Source: Berberis thunbergii (taxonomy: Eukaryota > Streptophyta > Magnoliopsida > Ranunculales > Berberidaceae). Taken from it: a stretch of 64,000 nucleotides of DNA. Of the stretch, positions 33,001 to 43,599 are shown piece after piece. Within the stretch, counting starts at the first letter, position 1; each line of letters starts with the position of its first letter. The stretch covers positions 496,001 through 560,000 of the forward strand of contig QNQO01000680.1 in NCBI GenBank assembly GCA_003290165.1, given 5' to 3'. The translations under genes were made by a program, and so were the position numbers. The notes under the pieces are model-generated. The model was not told the DNA's origin. It was given only the letters and a program-made list of their open reading frames with translations, and made no database searches.

Positions 33001-34660
33001 AATTGAATTACCAATTTTGACATAATTTCAAAGGTTAATTAACGATTTCGGAGGTGTTTTTTAATTTTTTGTTTTTGTCACTTTTACTGTTGACCCCCCT
33101 TACCCGTTCATCCTTTGTATTGTTCTTTCCATATTTTTGTATAAGTATTTTTTTAAGTAGAAATAAACAAAATTAATAAAAGAATAAGTTTGACATTTTG
33201 TTTTTCGAATTTGTTACAATTTTACTTGTTTATCTTTTCTATTATTCATTCTATGTGTCAATGATTTTTTAGGTTTTTCTTTTCTTTTTTTTGTTGATTT
33301 TATTTATGATATCCATTCCCGTTTATCCAACTATTATTCTTTCCATTTGTTTAACTGAAAAATAAGCAATTTTACCGAAATAATGAGTTTGAAACCAAAT
33401 TTACCGATTTTGTCTAAATCTCAAATGCTTTAATGAACGATTTTTTTAGGTTTTCTTCCATTTTCTCTTTTGGATGTTTTACTTTTAATCCGCCTACCCA
33501 TTCATCCTTTCTTCCATTTTCTATATATTTTGGTAGAAATCAACAACTTTATCAAAAGAATTAACATGAAATTGATTTTTCCAATTCTGGCATAATTTCA
33601 AAGGCTATTTCACGATATTTTTTTGTCGCTTTTATGCTTGATCCCCCAAATTTTCATCATTTCTATTGTTATTTTCATGTTTTTGGTAGAAATAAATCAT
33701 TTTATTGAAATAATGAGTATGAAACTGAATTTACCGATTTTGTCATTATTTCAAAAGCTAATACATAATTTCATAGGTTTTTCCCATTTCTTATTTTTGT
33801 CGCTTTTATTATTAATCCCCCTACTCGCTTATCCTTTCTACTATGTCTTTTCCATGTTTTTGGTAAAAAAAACAATTTTATCGAAAAAATGAGTTAAAAA
33901 CTTAATTTATCCATTTTGTCATAATTTAAAAGTGTCTATAATCCATAATTTCATAGGTTTTTTCAATTTTCTTATTTTTGTCGATTTTATTGTTGATCTC
34001 CTCACATGTTCATCCTTTCAATTTTTTCATGTTTTTGGTGAAATAAACAATTTTATTGAAAGAATTAATTTTAAACAAAATTTACCGATTTGTCATAATC
34101 CACGATTTTGCAAGTTTTTTCATATTTTATTTTTGTCACTTTTATTATTGATTCCCCTACATGTTCATCCTTTCTATTATACTTTCTATGTGTTGAATAG
34201 AAATAAACCAAATTACCAAAAAAAAAAAAAGCTTAATGATTTGTTTTCTGTATTTGTCACAATATTACCCATTTATCATTGCCATTATACTTTTTATGTG
34301 ACTGTGATTTTGGAGTTTTTTGTTGCATATATTTTAGATATATTTTCTCGATTGTCCGACTATTTTTCTTTCCACGTGTTTAGTAGAAATAAGCAATTTT
34401 ACCGATAGAATGAGTTTGAAACTTAATGTTTTCCGATTTTTTCTGAATCTCAAAAGCTATAATGACGATTTTTCAGGTTTTTTTCCATTTGTTCTTTTGT
34501 TGTTGTTATTTATTATGCGGATACCCGTTCATTCTGTTTTTCTTTTCATGTTTTTAGAATAAATAAACAACTTTACAGAAAGTGCTTTTTTGTTGCATAT
34601 ATTCTAGATTATTTTCCCGATCATCCAACTATAATCCACAATTTCGATATTAATATTAAT
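30021..34660. repeat. Satellite B, ~180 bp monomer array
   Basis: About 4.6 kb of diverged tandem repeats. The monomer can be followed by 'tttgtcgcttttattattgat', 'ccccctacccgttcatccttt', 'ctttccatgtttttggtagaaata', 'aaacaattttatcgaaagaatgag' and 'gaatttaccgattttgtcataattt'. Successive 'gtcgcttttat' landmarks near 30109, 30293, 30682, 30862 and 31041 are about 171-184 bp apart, or about twice that across a variant. A monomer variant with 'aagtttgacattttgtttt' and 'gtttgttacaa' recurs at about 30400, 31150, 31555, 33195 and 34240. I estimate about 25 monomers. No relation to satellite A is visible. All ORFs here are Phe/Leu/Ile-rich by-products. Confidence 0.88.
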
Positions 34661-34702
34661 TGGATAATTACTAGCATTTGCAATTTAATTATCTTATATA
34701 TG

Positions 34703-34900
34703 CTAACATGTACAGGCTTGGTTTAGTTTACATAAACTAAAGATACTTGGAGAATTAAGAGAAGTAGCAGTTATTTTTGGGGCAGAGCCAAAGTGCTTAG
34801 CTAAACAAACAGATAATGAAAAATCACCCTCCCCCACCAATAGAATTTTGTGAGAACTACTGTAATGCTTTATAATTTTCTCTCCGCTATATTGATTCAT
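34703..34900 (-). pseudogene. First-exon fragment, BMT5-like (DUF2431) methyltransferase
   Basis: The minus-strand ORF reads MNQYSGEKIIKHYSSSHKIL then LLVGEGDFSLSVCLAKHFGS and ITATSLNS. This is the start of the plant DUF2431/25S rRNA (uridine-N3)-methyltransferase-like family, where VGEGDFSF is the SAM-binding loop. The expected continuation of the Rossmann domain is absent. A possible donor (AAGTATC) follows TSLNSPS, but no second exon appears downstream on the minus strand, where satellite B begins within 100 bp. It therefore looks like an orphan exon left by rearrangement or captured at the satellite edge. Confidence 0.7.
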
Positions 34901-35425
34901 TTTTCTTCAAGCTCGCCTGAAGGAATCGTGCAAGTTGTTGCATTGCTGAGAGGTTGGATATAAATTCCAAAAACTGGAAACTAAGAATGAAGGACAATAA
35001 CGAAGATATTATTGAAACTTTCCAAATAAATGCAAACATATTGGAAATCTACAATGTGTTCGAGTTAATTTACTTGTAGTGTACTTGGTTCAGTAGAAGT
35101 TGGAAAGGTTTTGAAAATAATTAATCCTTCCTATCAAAATGGATTGACATTCAACTTAATCTGGGCGTCTAGAAACTTGTATATCCATGACTACCATACA
35201 AGTTAGCTATATCAAGTGGCTTTCCAATGCTTAAATTGGTAGGATTATTAGAGATAGTTGTGACCTAGCATTCAAATCAATTGCTTTTTGTTTTCGCTTA
35301 ACTTAATCCACTCAAACAACTAGATTCTATACTTTAAGACTAATCAACAACCGAGCACATATATATCGGTGAGAAACTCATTGTTGGCATTCATCATACA
35401 CTAACGTCAATCAAGGTTCCAAATT
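34901..35425. other. Unassigned spacer
   Basis: AT-rich with no gene recognised. It could be the promoter side of the methyltransferase fragment. Confidence 0.3.
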
Positions 35426-35427
35426 AT

Positions 35428-36062
35428 ACCAGCTAGTTGGAAGAGTTATGGCGGTTGGAACCACAGGTTCAAACCCTGTCGCAGTGTTCTAAAAAGCGCT
35501 AGGCAATGGGTGGGCGGCGAGCAGGTGCCTAGCGCCCAGGGGCCTAGGCGGTCTTAGGTTTTGTATTATAACTTTAATAATTTACAAAAGTTAAACATAA
35601 TACCTTATCAATTACATTTAATTTAATGCCAAGATACATATACAAAATTTAAAACATGAAAAATTAACAATCATGAACAAAATTTATTAAAACTCAAATG
35701 ACTGAAGTTGGTCATGATGGATACTTTATATAAAATTGAATTTTTGGAAAAATATCCAAACCTATTCTTTTATTTTTCTTCAAATTGCATGATTAACCTC
35801 AGTCATGTTTGATAAAATCTATATTAGTAAAATTGGTACTGGCAGATCCTTTGATAATTCTATTAAGTAATCATCATTTGCTACAATTAAACATATACTG
35901 AATAAAAAAAACAATAAAATGTTTATTTCTAAAAAAAGAGGAAAGAAAAATAAAATAAGAACACAATCAACCTTATTAAAATAAAATAAAATAAATTGCC
36001 CAGAACTCGCCCGGCTAGGCGACTGCCTAGGCCGATTTTTAGAACACTGCCCTGTCCGAGAC
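35428..36062 (+). repeat. tRNA-like SINE relic split by a MITE
   Basis: 'agctagttggaagagtt' resembles a pol III A box and 'aggttcaaaccctgtc' a T arm/B box, about 35 bp apart. The sequence resumes at 36050 as 'ccctgtccgagac'. It has no good anticodon arm or acceptor stem, so I call it a SINE or tRNA relic and not a functional tRNA. The MITE at 35482-36049 inserted at the 3' side of the T arm. Confidence 0.5.
35482..36049 (+). mobile_element. hAT-like MITE, CTAGGCGG family, copy 1 (complete)
   Basis: A 568 bp element with inverted ends: left 'cagtgttctaaaaagcgc', right reversed 'cagtgttctaaaaatcgg'. It is flanked by 8 bp 'ccctgtcg' and 'ccctgtcc' (7 of 8 match). Both subterminal regions carry 'gcctaggcg'-type repeats; the interior is AT-rich and non-coding. 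CAGTG-type ends and 8 bp duplications fit hAT. Two further copies are at 40866-41490 and 43861-44353. Confidence 0.85.
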
Positions 36063-36985
36063 ATGTTATTTTTGAGATAGTTATGGGATCTTGTTAAAAC
36101 TTAAAAAACCCAGCTCGCCTTAAAAAAAGTTTCCAAATTGTATCAACCCTAAAGTATCTCTATCTGTCATGTCCATCCGTAATCCATTATCTTTCGATTC
36201 TCAAATTGCCCTCGCCATGTTATAAAATTCCCAACCCGTCCTCTTGCCCCTCTATTTAGCAATTAAAAAGTTGGTTGCGTGTGTCTGTGGGCTTTTCAAA
36301 ATCTCGAAAAAGCCCTCACACAACTTACGGAATTTCAAAATTACTCATAATTCTACTTAAAGCCCAATTGAACCCAAAACCCTAATTCAACCCAAACATT
36401 AACCCCCTCTCTAGCAATAATTTTTGTTCATATATATTTTTAAAACCCAACGTAAAGGACAAAAATCAGTTTGAGTGATTTTACAAATTTCAGTTTTACA
36501 TTTAATAGAATTATTGATTTCCAATGTATGTTTCGTAAACCATATGACAAGATGTTTGAATTTTTTTTAATAGTAACCTATAATTTGTTTTCATATTTAA
36601 TAATGTAGTGACCTATTTGGCAAGTACCGAAGGCACGATCCAAAGACCAAGATGACATATGTTGAAGACATGACACTCTACTCATATCGTTGGCACGGAT
36701 ACACACTATGTGAAAAGTGTATGGTCATGCCAACTAATACAATAATTAAGAATAACTTAGCATAAACAAAGTGAATGGCACAGAAACACACAAGTTTAAG
36801 GATAAGTTAGCATAAACAAAATGACGCAACGAGACCAGCCTTGGCCTTGACCCACCACCACCTCCCGAGAATTGTGAGTGGTGTTGTTATCTCTCGCTTT
36901 CGCTTGCTTTCACACTTTTTCACGGGACAACTTAATATATGACATCTGTATCGTTAGTCATATTATAGTGCCACATAACTCTTTC
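36063..36985. other. Unassigned spacer
   Basis: No gene recognised. 'ggcacg(g/a)atacaca' and 'aagtttaaggataagttagcataaacaaa' appear as short local near-repeats around 36745-36830. Confidence 0.3.
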
Positions 36986-37172
36986 CACCCACTGGAGGCG
37001 TCTCTGTCTATCGCTCACTTTCCTTCCCCTTCACTTCCATCTTAATAAAATCTGTTGTTAATCTGAAGGTTTAATTTCTTCTTCTTCTTTTCTCTCTCTA
37101 TATATATACAACATATCTATCTTTGTTTCCATTCATGAGGTTTTTGAAGAAGCTATGGAGAAGTAAGGCCCC
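36986..37172 (+). promoter_or_regulatory. Promoter-like stretch and truncated 5' gene end
   Basis: A pyrimidine-rich leader ('ttcttcttcttttctctctctatatatatac') contains a TATA-like element and is followed at 37135 by ATG reading MRFLKKLWRSKAPT then a stop. The arrangement resembles a plant core promoter, 5' UTR and start codon cut off by the 5'-truncated gypsy element that begins at about 37165. No gene identity can be given from ten residues, and chance is a real alternative. Confidence 0.3.
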
Positions 37173-38626
37173 CACATGATAGCCTACCACGACAAGGTAC
37201 TTGGATTAATGGACAGATTCAAAAGCTGTCAGATCATATAGGGCCCCTGAGACGACAACCAAAGAGCTGACGAGCTAGCAAAAGAAGCCTCGGCTTCTAA
37301 GGAAGTCTCCAGCGGCCTAATTGAATATCAAGAGAAATCAAGCCTCGACGAGAAAGAACACATATATATGCACATCGAAAGCACAACCAAATTGGATGAC
37401 TCTGATACTAGAACATATAGCGACCAGAGCCCTACCAACCAAGATGGTCGAAGCACGAAGACTTAAAAACAGGGCCGCAAGGTACACTCTCCTGAATGAC
37501 AAGTTATGCAGGAGGTCGCTAACATGCACTTGCTTTGATGACTATTGCCTTCAGAGGCAAGCCAAGTCTTGGGCACCATCCACATCTCGACATATGCAGA
37601 AATCACCCAGGCGAGAGAACCCTCGCCTATAAGGCCATGACTCTAGAATATTACTGGCCGACCATGCAGGGAGATGCCAAAGACACTACTTGCATATGAA
37701 CCAAGTGCCAGAGGTTCGCAGCATACACCCATATGCCAGTACAACCACTAACCCCAATGACTAGTCCATGGCCATTAGCACAATGGGGAATGGACATCGT
37801 CGGGCCGCTTCCGGCGTCAGCTGGTAAAAAATTCCTCATTGTCGCCATCGACTACTTCACCAAGTGGATCGAGGTCAAGACCCTATCCAGAATAGGGCAG
37901 GTCCAAATCAAAAAATTCATATGAGCCATCATCGTCTTTAGATTTGGCATCCCCATAACATTGGTCAGTGACGATAGAACCCAGTTTGAAGGTAGCAAGG
38001 TTAACAAACTGTGCAAAAGTCTGAGAATCAAGCACCACTTCTCCTTACCAGGACACCCTCAGGCCAACGACCAAACAAAAGTTACCAACAGGAATTTCCT
38101 AGAAGCCATCAAAAGAAAACTTGATGCAGCAAAAGGAAAATGGGTTCCAGAGCTACCAGGAATACTTTGGGCATATCGAACAACTAAAAGAATCCCTACC
38201 AGAGAGATACCCTTCACCTTAGCATACGGGTCAGAAGCTATGGTTCCGGTGGAACTCGAGTTGCCAACCTTCCAGATAGAAGAGTTCAGACTAGACGACA
38301 ACGATGAAGCCTTGCACGTGGGATTAGACCTTCTCGACAAAAAATGGGATCTAACATCCGCCAAGATAGCCGCCTACCAACAATGGATGGCACAATACTA
38401 CAGCAAGAAGGTCAAGCCACGTGAATTCAAGGTGGGAGACTGGGTACTCAAGAAGACTCAACAAAACACCAAAGAAATTAGAATGGAAAAGCTAAATCTA
38501 AATTGGGAAGGGCTTTATAGAGTTGCCAAAGTCAACAGACCGGGAACATACTGGTTGGAAGACGCTGACGGTGATGGGCTTAAACGACCATGGAATGAAG
38601 AACATTTAAAAAAATATTATCAATAA
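37165..38626 (+). pseudogene. Degraded pol: RNase H tail plus integrase
   Basis: Early codons read MIAYHDKVLGLMDRF and DNQRADELAKEAS (RNase H C-terminus), followed by frameshifts and stops. The integrase core starts at about 37733: WPLAQWGMDIVGPLP and FLIVAIDYFTKWIEVK (first Asp region), an in-frame TGA at 37922 where the family has Trp, then FGIPITLVSDDRTQFEGS (second Asp) and DQTKVTNRNFLEAIKRK, where the usual catalytic Glu is Lys. The C-terminus has GKWVPELPGILWAYRTTKR and KVGDWVLKK and ends YQ-stop. Integrase inserts element cDNA into chromosomes; this copy cannot work, given the stops and the lost catalytic residue. Confidence 0.85.
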
Positions 38627-38710
38627 AATATTTTGCTTTTACCAAAATTTCTTCTTCTGTCCGTTATAACCCTCCACCAGCCCGGCTATGACTAGACTTG
38701 AATATCAGCC

Positions 38711-39470
38711 CAAAGCCTAATACACTTCGCGCAGATCACGACGGTGGAGGAAGTGGGAGTCTAGTCAATGCTGGTCCACTGATGATAACGACTTGCCAAA
38801 GAATCATTGCTCTCAATACAAACAATGATCGCCGAACTTGTCAGGTAAGCTAAGTTAGATTGCGACTGATGGCGACGACTTCTAGTGCACAAAGCCTAAT
38901 CCTCTTCGCGTGGAACCCAATGGTAGAAGAAGTGAGAGTCTAGTCAGCACCAGTCCGCTGATGATGACGATTCTCCAAGGGACCATTGCTCTCAATACAA
39001 ACAATGATCACCAAACTTGCCAAGTAAACTCAGTCAGTTCGCAACTGATGACGACAACTTCTGGTGCCCAAAGCCTAATCCGTTTCGCGCGGATCATGAT
39101 AGCAGAGGAAGTGGGAGTCTAGTCAGCGCTGGTCTGCTAATGACGACGACTCGCCAAAGGATCCTTACTCTCAACACAGACAATGATCGTCGAACTTGTC
39201 AGGTAAGCTCAGTTAGTTCGCGACTGATGATGACGACTTTTGGTGCCCAAAGCTTAATCTGCTTTGCGCGGATCACAACGATAGAGGAAGTGGGAGTCCA
39301 ATCAGCGCTGGTCCACTGATGACGATGACCCGCCAATGGATCATTACTTTCAATATAGACAATAATCACCGAACTTGCGAGGTAAGATCAATCAGTTCGC
39401 GACTGATGACGACGGGTTATGGTGTCTAAAGCCTAATCCACTTCGCAAAAGGAATAAAGAGCAGAAGGCA
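38711..39470. repeat. 179 bp tandem repeat, ~4.2 copies
   Basis: 'caaagcctaat' starts at 38711, 38890, 39069, 39248 and 39427 (some with one change): exact 179 bp steps. Each unit also has 'tgatcgccgaacttgtcagg'-like and 'gactgatgacgacgactt' phrases. Tandem repeats between pol and the 3' LTR are a known habit of Tat-lineage elements. Confidence 0.92.
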
Positions 39471-40865
39471 TTACTAGTCCGCCAACACGTAATGCGTTAC
39501 TACTGGAGAAGTCTGATCAACCCCTGACCAACAGCGGTATCTATTGGTTAAACACTAACCTGCAACAGAACAATCTAAAACATCAATGTATTTTGAATTA
39601 CAAGTACAAGCACTCCACCTGACGATCAAAAAATTCTACGAAGAAATAAAGTAAACATGACAATATGAGACAAAAACAAAACTTTCATTCAAAACATGTA
39701 ATATAGTTTGTCCAAGAGAGAGCGTTACAATCATTCTAAGGAGATGCATCCTCGTCATTAGTAAGCCTCGCGGAGCCCTCCCCTTGATTGATCGGTTCGA
39801 AAGAAGCCACCCTAATCAGCTCCAGTTTGCCACGAACGACCTCTGATGAGATGAACGACCTCCTACCTGGCACGTCGAAGTCCACCTCTCCCAACAAGGC
39901 CTCGTAATGTGAGCACTCTTCGGCCAGCAACCGTTCCACCTCCAGAGTGTGGCGAAACCCCTCATCAATTCTGGCTTCCAGTAGCCGCCTTTTGACAGCC
40001 CATTCTGCCTCCACTCGATTCCTTTCGACCTCCATGCCCCCGCGGTCGGCAACGGTGACAGAAGCCTGTAACCTAGCTTCCAAGGAGTCTGCCCAGTAAA
40101 GAGCATCCGAATAGGACGTTCGCAGATCCACAAAGGCCTTCTTCTAAAGCAAATACCCTTCCATGGGCTTCGGGATGCAACAAAACAAGCACATGCAACT
40201 CCAGGGCCCGAGTAGCCATTCCAAGGTCGCCATGACACAAAACCTTGACGCGCGTGCCAACTTCCTTTACTAGGTCAGCAGGGGGAATCGAAGCACCACG
40301 CGAAAGGCCGTGACCCACCAAGGATGCCACCCGTGCAGACCGTGACCTACTAAGGGGAGAGGTCCCTCTGACATAAGTTTGCCTCTTCCTCGGGACTACC
40401 ATGGGAAGAATGTTTGCCTCCAATTCAACGAGCTCGGAAGGACTGGACAAGGCCAAACCTCTCTTCCTCAGGCAACGAGCAACCATCCCCTCAGCCAGTG
40501 AACTTGACACGGGTTGAGCACCATGAAAACAATGCAACAGACCGCATCGTGAAACATTGCCTGGTATTATGACCTCCTCACCAGGATTCAAAGGAAACTT
40601 AAGAAACTCCTCTTCTATCCGCTTCTTGTCCTTACTAAGAGACGAAATAATGAACCTCGTTGAAACACAAAAAACAATGTCAAAACTAGTATCACAGAAG
40701 GGACATACAGAAATGTGCATATCACGATAGTCGAAAGACTCACAAAGATCAAACTGAAAATATCGAAACACTGTATGACTCCTGAGCTTGAAATAACCAA
40801 AATCCATCGAAGCAAAAAATCATTGCTTCCCCCAAGATTCAGCGTTGCCAGCCGCCAATCACAGA

Positions 40866-41490
40866 CAGTGTTCTAAAAATCGGTCTAGGCGGCCGCCTAG
40901 GCGCTAGAAGGTGGAAAATCGCCCAGATTAATGCCTGGGCAGGCAGTCTGGGCGGTCTGGGCAGTCTGGGCGGTCTGGGCGGGCTAGGCGGACTCTAGGC
41001 GGGGTCTGGCGGTCTGGGAGATTTTTTTATTTTTTTTTATTTTTTTATTTTTATTTTTTAATAAGGTTGATTGTGTTCTTATTTTATTTTTCTTTCCTAT
41101 TTTTTAGAAATAAACTATTTAATTGTTTTTTTAGAAAATCTCGGGAATGAGCTTTGATGATGATGATGATGATATGTCTAAATGTAGCGAAAGATAATTA
41201 CTTAATGGAATTCTCAAAGGATCTGCCGGTACCAATTTTACTAATTTAGATTTTATCAAACATAACTGAAGTTATTTATGCAATTTGAAGAAAAATAAAA
41301 GATTATACAAATTCAAATTTATATAAAGTACCCATCATGACCAACTTCAGTCATTTGAGTTTTAATAAATTTTGTTCACGATTGTTAATTTTTCATGTTT
41401 TTAAATTTTGCATATGTATATTGACATTAAATTGGATGTAATTGATAAGGTATTATGCATAACTTTTGTAAATTATTAAAGTTATAATAC
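40866..41490 (-). mobile_element. hAT-like MITE, CTAGGCGG family, copy 2 (one end lost)
   Basis: Starts with 'cagtgttctaaaaatcgg' and the GC-rich subterminal array 'gcgggctaggcgg', here with several 'cagtctgggcggtctgggcg' variants. The AT-rich body matches copy 1 in reverse. The other terminus (about 75 bp including the inverted end) is missing and 25 bp tandem repeats take its place. It disrupts the antisense gene. Confidence 0.8.
41133..41171 (+). mobile_element. ~39 bp RTE LINE stub inside MITE copy 2
   Basis: 'gaaaatctcgggaatgagctt' followed by 'tgatgatgatgatgatgat' matches the LINE 3' end at about 18318-18353. MITE copies 1 and 3 lack it. The insertion replaced about eight MITE bases and shows no clear target duplication. 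Confidence 0.65.
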
Positions 41491-41565
41491 AAGGAGAACA
41501 ATTCAACACACAGACAAGGAGAACAATTCAACACACAGACAAGGAGAACAATTCAACACACAGAT
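41491..41565. repeat. 25 bp tandem repeat, 3 copies
   Basis: 'aaggagaacaattcaacaca' plus 'cagac' repeats at 41491, 41516 and 41541, almost perfectly. It abuts the broken end of MITE copy 2. Confidence 0.9.
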
Positions 41566-42205
41566 ACCCTTGGAATCCATCTGAACCTTGGTCAGGTGAT
41601 GGATCACCAACGAAGATAAACGAAGGCCAGCGTGATGAGCCCTCAGGAGGATTGCGAGCAGTGTCTTGAACCCGCTTAACGCCATTTGAGCGGGAGGCAT
41701 TCGAAAATGAGTAAAGAAACTCCAGACGTCATCTGGCGTTGGAAGCCGGACGTCGGACTCGAACATGCCTCGGTGAAAGCCTATGCACCCTTGAGGAGGC
41801 ACAATCAGACCCAAAACTCCAAACGCAGGAACAATTTGCAAATCTTTTGGGAGGCGATACAAACTACGAAGCCTGATCAACTCATTTTCGTCGACCAAAC
41901 ATTCTTCAAAAAATTTGATATAAGCAAGCGATAACGAGTTCTTACGAGAAGATTCGACAGTGTCAGACCTTGAAAGATGGAACAAATACTATGGTTCAAA
42001 AAGACAATGCGAATAACCATGAAGAAATACTCGTAAAGACGGTGAATATTTATCGGGAAGGCAAACTGTACTTTCCCTCCTTGAGCAGTCGCGTACCCAT
42101 TAATGTCATATGCTGCTCGAGATGAATGCCTCGAGTCCAATCATCGTGACGGTACAATAATCTTGTCAAAGAGTCAGTGGACCGACTTAATGCCCTACTA
42201 ACTCA

Positions 42206-42223
42206 CGGGGGTGGGAGGATAGC
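42206..42223 (+). promoter_or_regulatory. Polypurine tract of the gypsy element
   Basis: 'acgggggtgggaggatagc' lies immediately before the 3' LTR start TGATGATACA. Confidence 0.75.
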
Positions 42224-42909
42224 TGATGATACATAAAAAGGGTCACACCTCTGAGCCGTACACGTGTCATGATAATCTCAAGGAATACATGCCCCAACAT
42301 CAGCCCAACACTTAACAAGCCCAAGCGGTTCTAAGCTCGATCAATTCAGTCCGTCAGGCAAACCAAGACTCTCACAGCACGTTAGGCCGACGTCTCACAA
42401 CTATCCTCAATACCCGTGAGCCCTTCATAGGCAAGTATCTCGAGGACCTTCTTCAGACGACCAACTACAAACTACTTTTTGCTCCCAACTATGAAGCAAA
42501 CACTAGAATATCTTCCACACAGGGAAATTCCCTTCTACGGAATGCTTTTGGATTGTGAATTATCTCTCGTGTTTCTAGGAGCACAAAGCTAATAGAAAAC
42601 TTTTCTCCTACAACACGACTCCTAATTAGAGAGGGATTTCCACGAAGATCTCCTCCCTAATCTATGCCTACGATGGCCTGGTTAAATCAGAATTCCTTGC
42701 ACTATAAATAAGACATGATGTTGATAAGCTAAGGTACACTACAAATTCCTTGTTACAGCATTGCACCTTTTTCAGAACCCTGTTTCATTTTAGCATCAGA
42801 GTGTCATCGGCCACCACAACGATGGTTCGTGGCTCACGTGTGCTACTTGTGCAGGTTAAAAGGTCAGCAGGAACCAGATCAAAGTAAGAAGCAAAAAACG
42901 ATTGCATCA
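42224..42909 (+). repeat. 3' LTR of the Tat-type element
   Basis: 686 bp with TGATG...GCATCA ends. It is homologous over its length to the solo LTR at 17435-18103. It contains 'gcactataaataagacatga' (TATA-like) about 200 bp before its end. No matching 5' LTR is present in the window. Confidence 0.88.
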
Positions 42910-43560
42910 ATTAATATAAAGGTTAAGGGTCCTTAAACTATGCTTCTTTTCCAAAAGAAAAAACCCTCCAAAGACAGACTTTCTTTCTATTCATGATGGT
43001 AGAAAATAGATACCAGTAACCATGTGTCAACGTTTGGAAAAAATGTGAAATTTGGCTCGGATAATAAAATTATTTTACTATTCTTAGAGATGGAATTTAA
43101 CTCCTTAACTTCGACAGGTGTGAGACGTGTGGATCACCAGCACCCATGGAATAAACTTTCAAGACCAAGAGTGCACTGCTGGGTGCATACTGAGTCGAGA
43201 ATTAGGCCTACTTCACCTGATAATCCCACTAGTCTTAACTTTGATAAATTTCGAGATGGCCATTTGAAGTACAATAAACCAAGCCCAAATGCCCCTTATA
43301 ATATGTCTACGTTCTTGGGCCTCTTGCTCGTCCAATTGTACTCGTTAGACACTGACTTTTTGTTTTGGAAAGCGAGCGAGAGTTATTTAAGATCCCCAAA
43401 TCTAAATAAAATAAATTGGATTACAATATATTATAGACCTTCCCTGTGCTATCCTCATATACAATGTACACGAGGAAATACATAAACAAACTCTCACAAG
43501 AGAGAGTATTTAGTATTCACCAACACAAGCCTAAACTATAGACAAAATTATCCTTTGTAC
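42910..43560. other. Unassigned sequence; 153-codon open frame not called
   Basis: The open frame at 43024-43485 has no recognisable domain or splice context. The end, 'ggaaatacataaacaaactc', is AT-rich. A decayed LTR is possible. Confidence 0.3.
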
Positions 43561-43599
43561 TGTTTGTTTGCTTTCAAAGGACTATAGGATCTTCGGAGG

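Larger units (their letters stand above)
39736..42140 (-). pseudogene. Antisense gene in 3' region of the gypsy element
   Basis: Minus-strand pieces, in order: 41877-42140; 41570-41985 (ENELIRLRSLYRLPKDLQIV, ESDVRLPTPDDVWSFFTHFR, PPAQMALSGFKTLLAILLRA); an insertion by a MITE at 40866-41490; 40073-40807 (LNPGEEVIIPGNVSRCGLLH, RGTSPLSRSRSARVASL); and 39736-40131, Glu/Arg-rich and coiled-coil-like (VEAEWAVKRRLLEARIDEGF) ending SP-stop. Frames shift at about 40100. The 'PTPDDVWSFF...FRMPPAQ' stretch resembles the conserved N-terminal block of plant transposon-associated antisense ORFs. Function is unknown. It is not simply a host gene, because it lies between the element's integrase and its polypurine tract. 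Confidence 0.65.
37165..42909 (+). mobile_element. 5'-truncated Tat-type Ty3/gypsy element
   Basis: Order on the + strand: aRNase H remnant, integrase, 179 bp tandem repeats, antisense gene, polypurine tract, 3' LTR. The second RNase H-like piece before integrase and the long 3' region with tandem repeats and an antisense ORF are typical of the Tat lineage (Grande/Retand/Ogre relatives). The 5' LTR, gag, protease and RT are missing. A hAT-like MITE (40866-41490) later inserted in the 3' region. Confidence 0.8.

Noticed and set aside
33623..34408. ORFs of 89 and 158 codons in satellite B
   Set aside because: Phe/Leu/Ile-rich translations of AT-rich tandem repeats with the same peptide phrases recurring by period.
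35428..35481. Possible tRNA gene interrupted by a MITE
   Set aside because: Only A-box-like and T-arm-like segments are present. No plausible acceptor stem.
39736..42140. Independent host gene on the minus strand
   Set aside because: It lies between the integrase stop and the polypurine tract of one gypsy element, where Tat-type relatives carry antisense frames.
43024..43485. 153-codon plus-strand ORF
   Set aside because: No domain, no biased composition, no splice or promoter context. Likely chance.
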